Shown here in pieces: positions 6,950-9,390 of a stretch of 9,390 nucleotides of DNA; position 1 is the first letter of the stretch, and each line of letters opens with the position of its first letter. The translations under genes were made by a program, and so were the position numbers. The notes beneath the pieces were generated by a model that saw nothing but the letters and a program-made list of their open reading frames with translations, was not told the DNA's origin and did no database searches. Origin of the DNA: Pseudomonadota bacterium (GTDB lineage Bacteria; Cyanobacteriota; Vampirovibrionia; LMEP-6097); contig RFQS01000079.1 in assembly GCA_009924885.1 (NCBI GenBank), positions 1 through 9,390 on the forward strand. Direction: 5' to 3'.

Positions 6950-7498
6950 TCAGTCTAAAATACCATATGTCTTTATAACTTGTTTTTGTAAATCGAACAT
7001 TTTTTCCGCATCCTTCTCTGTTTCATGGTCATAGCCGAGTAAATGTAAGACTCCGTGAGCAAATAAAAAAATTAATTCTCGCCTGAGAGTGTAACCCATT
7101 TCCCATGCCTGCTCTTGTGCTCTTGCCGTGCAGATGATAACGTCACCCAGTGGCTGAATCTCTCCTGTGTTTTGGAAATCTTGAAAATTAAATGAAAGAA
7201 CATCGGTGACGGAGTCTTTATTGCGAAAATTACGATTCAGATCTTTAATTTCAGATTCTGTGCAAAAGCTTAAACATATCTCGCGACGAAGGTTTAACTC
7301 CATTCCATTTGCTTCTTGAGATCGCGGTACAACTTCACTCTCTGTGCTTTTGTCGTCTTCTTGTACGCTTAATTTGATGCAAAGTGCTGCTATGTCTGAC
7401 CAATTTACGCATCTCTCAATATCTAAAATTTCATTATCGTTTAATTTATTTAAATATTTAGTTCTGGAATCTCTATTTGAAATACTAATTTTGCTCAT
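6950..7498 (-). CDS. ybeY: Endoribonuclease YbeY (16S rRNA maturation / ribosome quality control)
   Basis: Metal-dependent single-strand RNase acting in 16S rRNA 3'-end maturation and ribosome quality control. The diagnostic zinc motif H-G-x-L-H-L-x-G-Y-D-H appears as HGVLHLLGYDH with His148, His152 and His158, followed by ETEKDAEKM. The conserved LNRNFRNKDSVTDVLSFNF (87-105) and LGDVIIC (117-123) are also present. The 182 aa exceed the usual ~150-170; the surplus is a polar insert at about 45-67, between the first strand (CIKLSVQ) and the LRREICLSF strand, plus a longer N-terminus. The ATG at 7498 overlaps the stop of the upstream flagellar gene by one base (TAATG), and its stop abuts the cysS GTG, so all three are probably translated from one mRNA by re-initiation. 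Confidence 0.95.
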   Translation of the reverse strand: MSKISISNRDSRTKYLNKLNDNEILDIERCVNWSDIAALCIKLSVQEDDKSTESEVVPRSQEANGMELNLRREICLSFCTESEIKDLNRNFRNKDSVTDVLSFNFQDFQNTGEIQPLGDVIICTARAQEQAWEMGYTLRRELIFLFAHGVLHLLGYDHETEKDAEKMFDLQKQVIKTYGILD

Positions 7499-8403
7499 TA
7501 CTGAATCAGCTCTATTGCTGTACCAGTAATTTTATCAGCAAGTTTCTGAGCTTGAGTCGCAAATTGATAAGATCTTTGTGCTTCTGTTAGATAATGGGCT
7601 TCGGTCTTCATATTGGCATTACTTTTTTCTAAAGCTTCTGAAATGATCACGGCGCCAGTGCTTGCAAGAGTCGGCATGCCACTGTTATTATTAGCTTCCA
7701 AATAAATTCCATCTTTAAGATCTGTTAAGCCTTCTGGGTTATTGAAGTTTGCTAATTGTATTTTGTAAAGAGAGACTAAATTATTACCATCTTTGCCGTA
7801 AACGACTCCATCTTCGGCGACTTTGATTTCGTCATATAATCCTAGGTATTTACCGTTACGTGGATCTAAAGCGATATTAATCGCCTGAACGTTACCAACA
7901 ACTCTTCCTGCTGGGTTTAATTTTTGGGGAGCACCATTTGGAGCTTTTCGGAAAGGATTTCCTTCGGTTATGTCATCAAAACCATCAGCTTGTGTATTTA
8001 AGTCGGTGTACTGTCCCTGTCTTCTTAATTGAGTATAAGATCCTTCAAGTGGAGCTCCTAAGACTTGATAGCCTTCTTTGGAAACCATATCACCAGAGCC
8101 ATCTATGTGAAAATCACCAAGTCTAGTATACATGGTTTTCTGTTGCTTCGGGTCCCAGACAGTAAAGAAGCCTTTACCTTTTATGAATAATTTAGTCCAT
8201 TCTCCTACCCTAGGTGCTTGACCACCTTGTTTCATACTAAGACCACCTTCGACCATCTCGCCACCATACATATAGTCTTTGAATGACCATACTTTAGCTC
8301 TATGTCCGTAGGTTGCAGCACCAGCCATGTTCCCTGATATTAAGCCTATTAAATCAGTCGAATTTAAAGTGGTGTTTTGTGATAGATGGTGAAGATTATT
8401 CAT
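7498..8403 (-). CDS. Flagellar hook/basal-body rod family protein (FlgE/FlgG-like)
   Basis: Extracellular axial component of the flagellum, exported by the flagellar type III apparatus. Family marks in order: TDLIGLISGNMAGAATYGHRAK (16-37), replacing the usual NNIANANTxGFK segment; SF (40-41); FIKGKGFFTVWD (73-84), the canonical I.G.GFF.V; YTRLGDFHIDGSGDMVSKEGYQVLG (92-116), the canonical YTR.G.F..D..G.LV...GY.VLG; then EIKVAEDGVV (192-201), IQLANFNNPEGL (215-226), SG (241-242), and LEKSNANMKTEAHYLTEAQRSYQ (258-280), the canonical LE.SNV...E...M...QR.Y. At 301 aa it is short for a hook protein and nearer FlgG/FlgF, but its place directly after a FliK-like gene is where flgE usually sits, so I favour a small FlgE. 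The N-terminal helix lacks the usual SGL..Q..LD wording. ATG 8403 lies 6 nt after the fliK-like stop, with no Shine-Dalgarno; it overlaps ybeY by one base. Confidence 0.88.
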   Translation of the reverse strand: MNNLHHLSQNTTLNSTDLIGLISGNMAGAATYGHRAKVWSFKDYMYGGEMVEGGLSMKQGGQAPRVGEWTKLFIKGKGFFTVWDPKQQKTMYTRLGDFHIDGSGDMVSKEGYQVLGAPLEGSYTQLRRQGQYTDLNTQADGFDDITEGNPFRKAPNGAPQKLNPAGRVVGNVQAINIALDPRNGKYLGLYDEIKVAEDGVVYGKDGNNLVSLYKIQLANFNNPEGLTDLKDGIYLEANNNSGMPTLASTGAVIISEALEKSNANMKTEAHYLTEAQRSYQFATQAQKLADKITGTAIELIQ

Positions 8404-8409
8404 GATTGA

Positions 8410-9255
8410 TTATTTTTTATACATTGCTTTTGCATCAAAGGCTGTTATAGAGTCTAGTCGGACATTCTTTTTCGCAAGGGCACTTCTGAGAACACCTTCT
8501 CTAGCGGAGAAGCTGTTTACCATATCTTCAGAACCTATTGCCTGTATAGTAACTCCAGATTGTCCCATCCTTACGATTACGGTCTGTATATCTTCTACAT
8601 CTGGAATGTCCAGTCTGATAGCACGATTTGTAGAATCTTCTATTAATCTAGGTGCTAATAGCTCCCAGTTTGCAAGCTGTTGTTGTCTACTGTTATCTTC
8701 GGATGGTCTTTGCTCTTGCTGACCTACATTTCCTTCTCTTGCAGCTTCTGTTATGGCTTTGCTGTTTTCTTGAGCTGCTGTTGCTATGGTAGCTTCGTTG
8801 CTTGAATAATAATGTTTTTTCTCTTCTGATGTTCTTTCTTCGTGATCTTCTGCACGGGATTGATTGAAAGCTTTTCTGACATCTTCTTGTCTCAAATTTT
8901 CTTTATCTGCTTGAGCTTTATTTAAATTTTCTTCTACACCAGTTAAAGCTTCATGGCTTGTCATTGTAGCTCTGCTCGAACCTGTTCTTTTTCCTTGAGG
9001 ATTAGTTTCATTATTGACTTGAGCAGAGATACCCATCTCTTCCATTTTTGCTTTCAGCTCATCTGGTATTTCCTGTCCATTCGCTAATAAAGCTGCCATT
9101 TCTTGAGCGAAGCTTTTGGACTGGACTCCATTATTTAGAAATTTACCGTGGGAGGCGACATTAGCGTTAACCCCAGAACCTAGTTGCTGTCTAGTCTGCC
9201 CAAAAGATGGTCTTGCATCCTTGTTGCCTAAAAATGATCCTTCTAAGTTACTCAC
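8410..9255 (-). CDS. Putative flagellar hook-length control protein (FliK-like)
   Basis: Probably the secreted ruler that measures hook length and switches export specificity. The 281-aa protein has the expected architecture: a long polar, low-complexity first part (about 1-190; rich in Gln, Glu, Ser and Asn, no signal peptide or membrane segment), then a compact C-terminal domain of about 85 residues. The latter reads LAPRLIED, RLDIPDVEDIQTVIVRM (214-230), GVTIQAIGSEDMV (234-246) and REGVLRSALAKKNVRLDSITAFD (252-274), matching the FliK pattern of two strands, a helix with L...L and a final strand, although the LxPExLGxVxV motif is degenerate. The call rests on architecture plus position immediately upstream of a hook gene, not on a strong motif. 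Start is GTG 9255; no Shine-Dalgarno. Another secreted flagellar or type III protein is possible. Confidence 0.6.
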   Translation of the reverse strand: MSNLEGSFLGNKDARPSFGQTRQQLGSGVNANVASHGKFLNNGVQSKSFAQEMAALLANGQEIPDELKAKMEEMGISAQVNNETNPQGKRTGSSRATMTSHEALTGVEENLNKAQADKENLRQEDVRKAFNQSRAEDHEERTSEEKKHYYSSNEATIATAAQENSKAITEAAREGNVGQQEQRPSEDNSRQQQLANWELLAPRLIEDSTNRAIRLDIPDVEDIQTVIVRMGQSGVTIQAIGSEDMVNSFSAREGVLRSALAKKNVRLDSITAFDAKAMYKK

Positions 9256-9261
9256 AATACT

Positions 9262-9275
9262 AGTTTACGTAAACT
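9262..9275. repeat. 14-bp perfect palindrome upstream of the fliK-like gene
   Basis: AGTTTACGTAAACT is a perfect inverted repeat without spacer, lying in the 34-nt gap between the stop of the right-edge gene (9290) and the GTG at 9255, about 7 nt before the start. It could be an operator or a small mRNA hairpin at the ribosome entry site. No other copy was noticed in the window. Confidence 0.35.
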
Positions 9276-9289
9276 TTATTAATATTTGG

Positions 9290-9390
9290 TTATGAAAGTG
9301 TCCTTCCCAACGCAGCCTTGGCAGCTTGATGAGAAGTAATTTGACTTTCCCATTGCTCTATTTTAGAGGTATTCTTGTCAGGCTTCTTAT
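9290..9390 (-). CDS. C-terminal end of an unidentified protein, cut by the right edge
   Basis: The minus strand reads an uninterrupted 32 residues from 9388 to TAA 9292-9290, starting KKPDKNTSKIEQWESQI and ending with an Ala/Lys stretch and LGRTLS. It is charged, helix-prone and has no recognisable motif. Its position just upstream of a FliK-like gene, 34 nt away on the same strand, suggests another flagellar gene (fliJ often occupies this place), but nothing in these residues proves it. The other two minus frames are closed by stops. Confidence 0.6.
   Translation of the reverse strand, partial: KKPDKNTSKIEQWESQITSHQAAKAALGRTLS

Noticed and set aside
7344..8126. Plus-strand ORFs at 7344-7529 and 7938-8126
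   Set aside because: Both are antisense of ybeY or the hook gene, short and without motifs.
8402..8722. Plus-strand ORF of 106 codons
   Set aside because: Antisense of the conserved C-terminal domain of the fliK-like gene; its Ser/Cys-rich text is what reverse-reading Glu/Gln/Ala-rich codons gives.
9253..9285. Sigma28 flagellar promoter (TAAAGTTT at 9278-9271 on the minus strand)
   Set aside because: After 11 nt the sequence reads TATTGTGA rather than anything like GCCGATAA, and it would fall on the start codon.
1..9390. tRNA or rRNA genes, CRISPR array, insertion sequence, riboswitch
   Set aside because: Gaps between genes are all under about 50 nt outside the left edge, leaving no room for such elements. 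No spaced direct repeats, terminal inverted repeats with a transposase, or tRNA-like T-arm sequence was seen.

Overview
The window is densely coding, AT-rich bacterial chromosome. It suggests a flagellated bacterium that makes diaminopimelate by the LL-aminotransferase route and makes lipoate de novo. None of the start sites I could inspect has a well-placed Shine-Dalgarno sequence. LipA shares some wording with cyanobacterial LipA (CTRAC, PVDP.EPQKM). Together these fit a non-photosynthetic relative of Cyanobacteria (a melainabacterium-type lineage) as one candidate, but the phylum is a low-confidence inference.

Layout from left to right. Positions 1-427 look like a broken junction. A minus-strand glycine-rich reading frame with phage-virion-like wording runs off the left edge and has no start codon. 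It abuts a plus-strand C-terminal fragment of a different protein, possibly an outer-membrane beta-barrel. Hand-counted GC drops from about 47% (1-240) to about 32% (241-420) at the seam. Next, on the minus strand, is a probable operon transcribed from 3418 to 472: dapL (lysine/peptidoglycan precursor), lipA (lipoyl synthase) and a LipM-like octanoyltransferase. The last two are successive enzymes of lipoyl assembly.

Divergent from dapL, on the plus strand, is one large uncharacterised protein (637 aa, or 615 aa if it starts at 3522). It has a beta-rich first half and a highly ordered C-terminal block with the wording NGKSIASVVENRVVGILGNS. It converges on cysS over a 44-nt gap holding a weak stem-loop.

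From 9390 down to 5414 the minus strand carries a very tight cluster: the tail of an unidentified gene, a FliK-like hook-length-control protein, a divergent FlgE/FlgG-family hook/rod protein, ybeY (rRNA maturation endonuclease) and cysS (cysteinyl-tRNA synthetase). Junctions are 6 nt, a 1-nt TAATG overlap, and a directly abutting TGA-GTG. Flagellar genes are therefore probably co-transcribed with translation housekeeping genes.

No tRNA, rRNA, CRISPR array, insertion sequence or riboswitch could be supported. The most notable points are the chimeric-looking left edge, the uncharacterised 615/637-aa protein, the divergent LipA, and hydrophilic inserts in several housekeeping enzymes.
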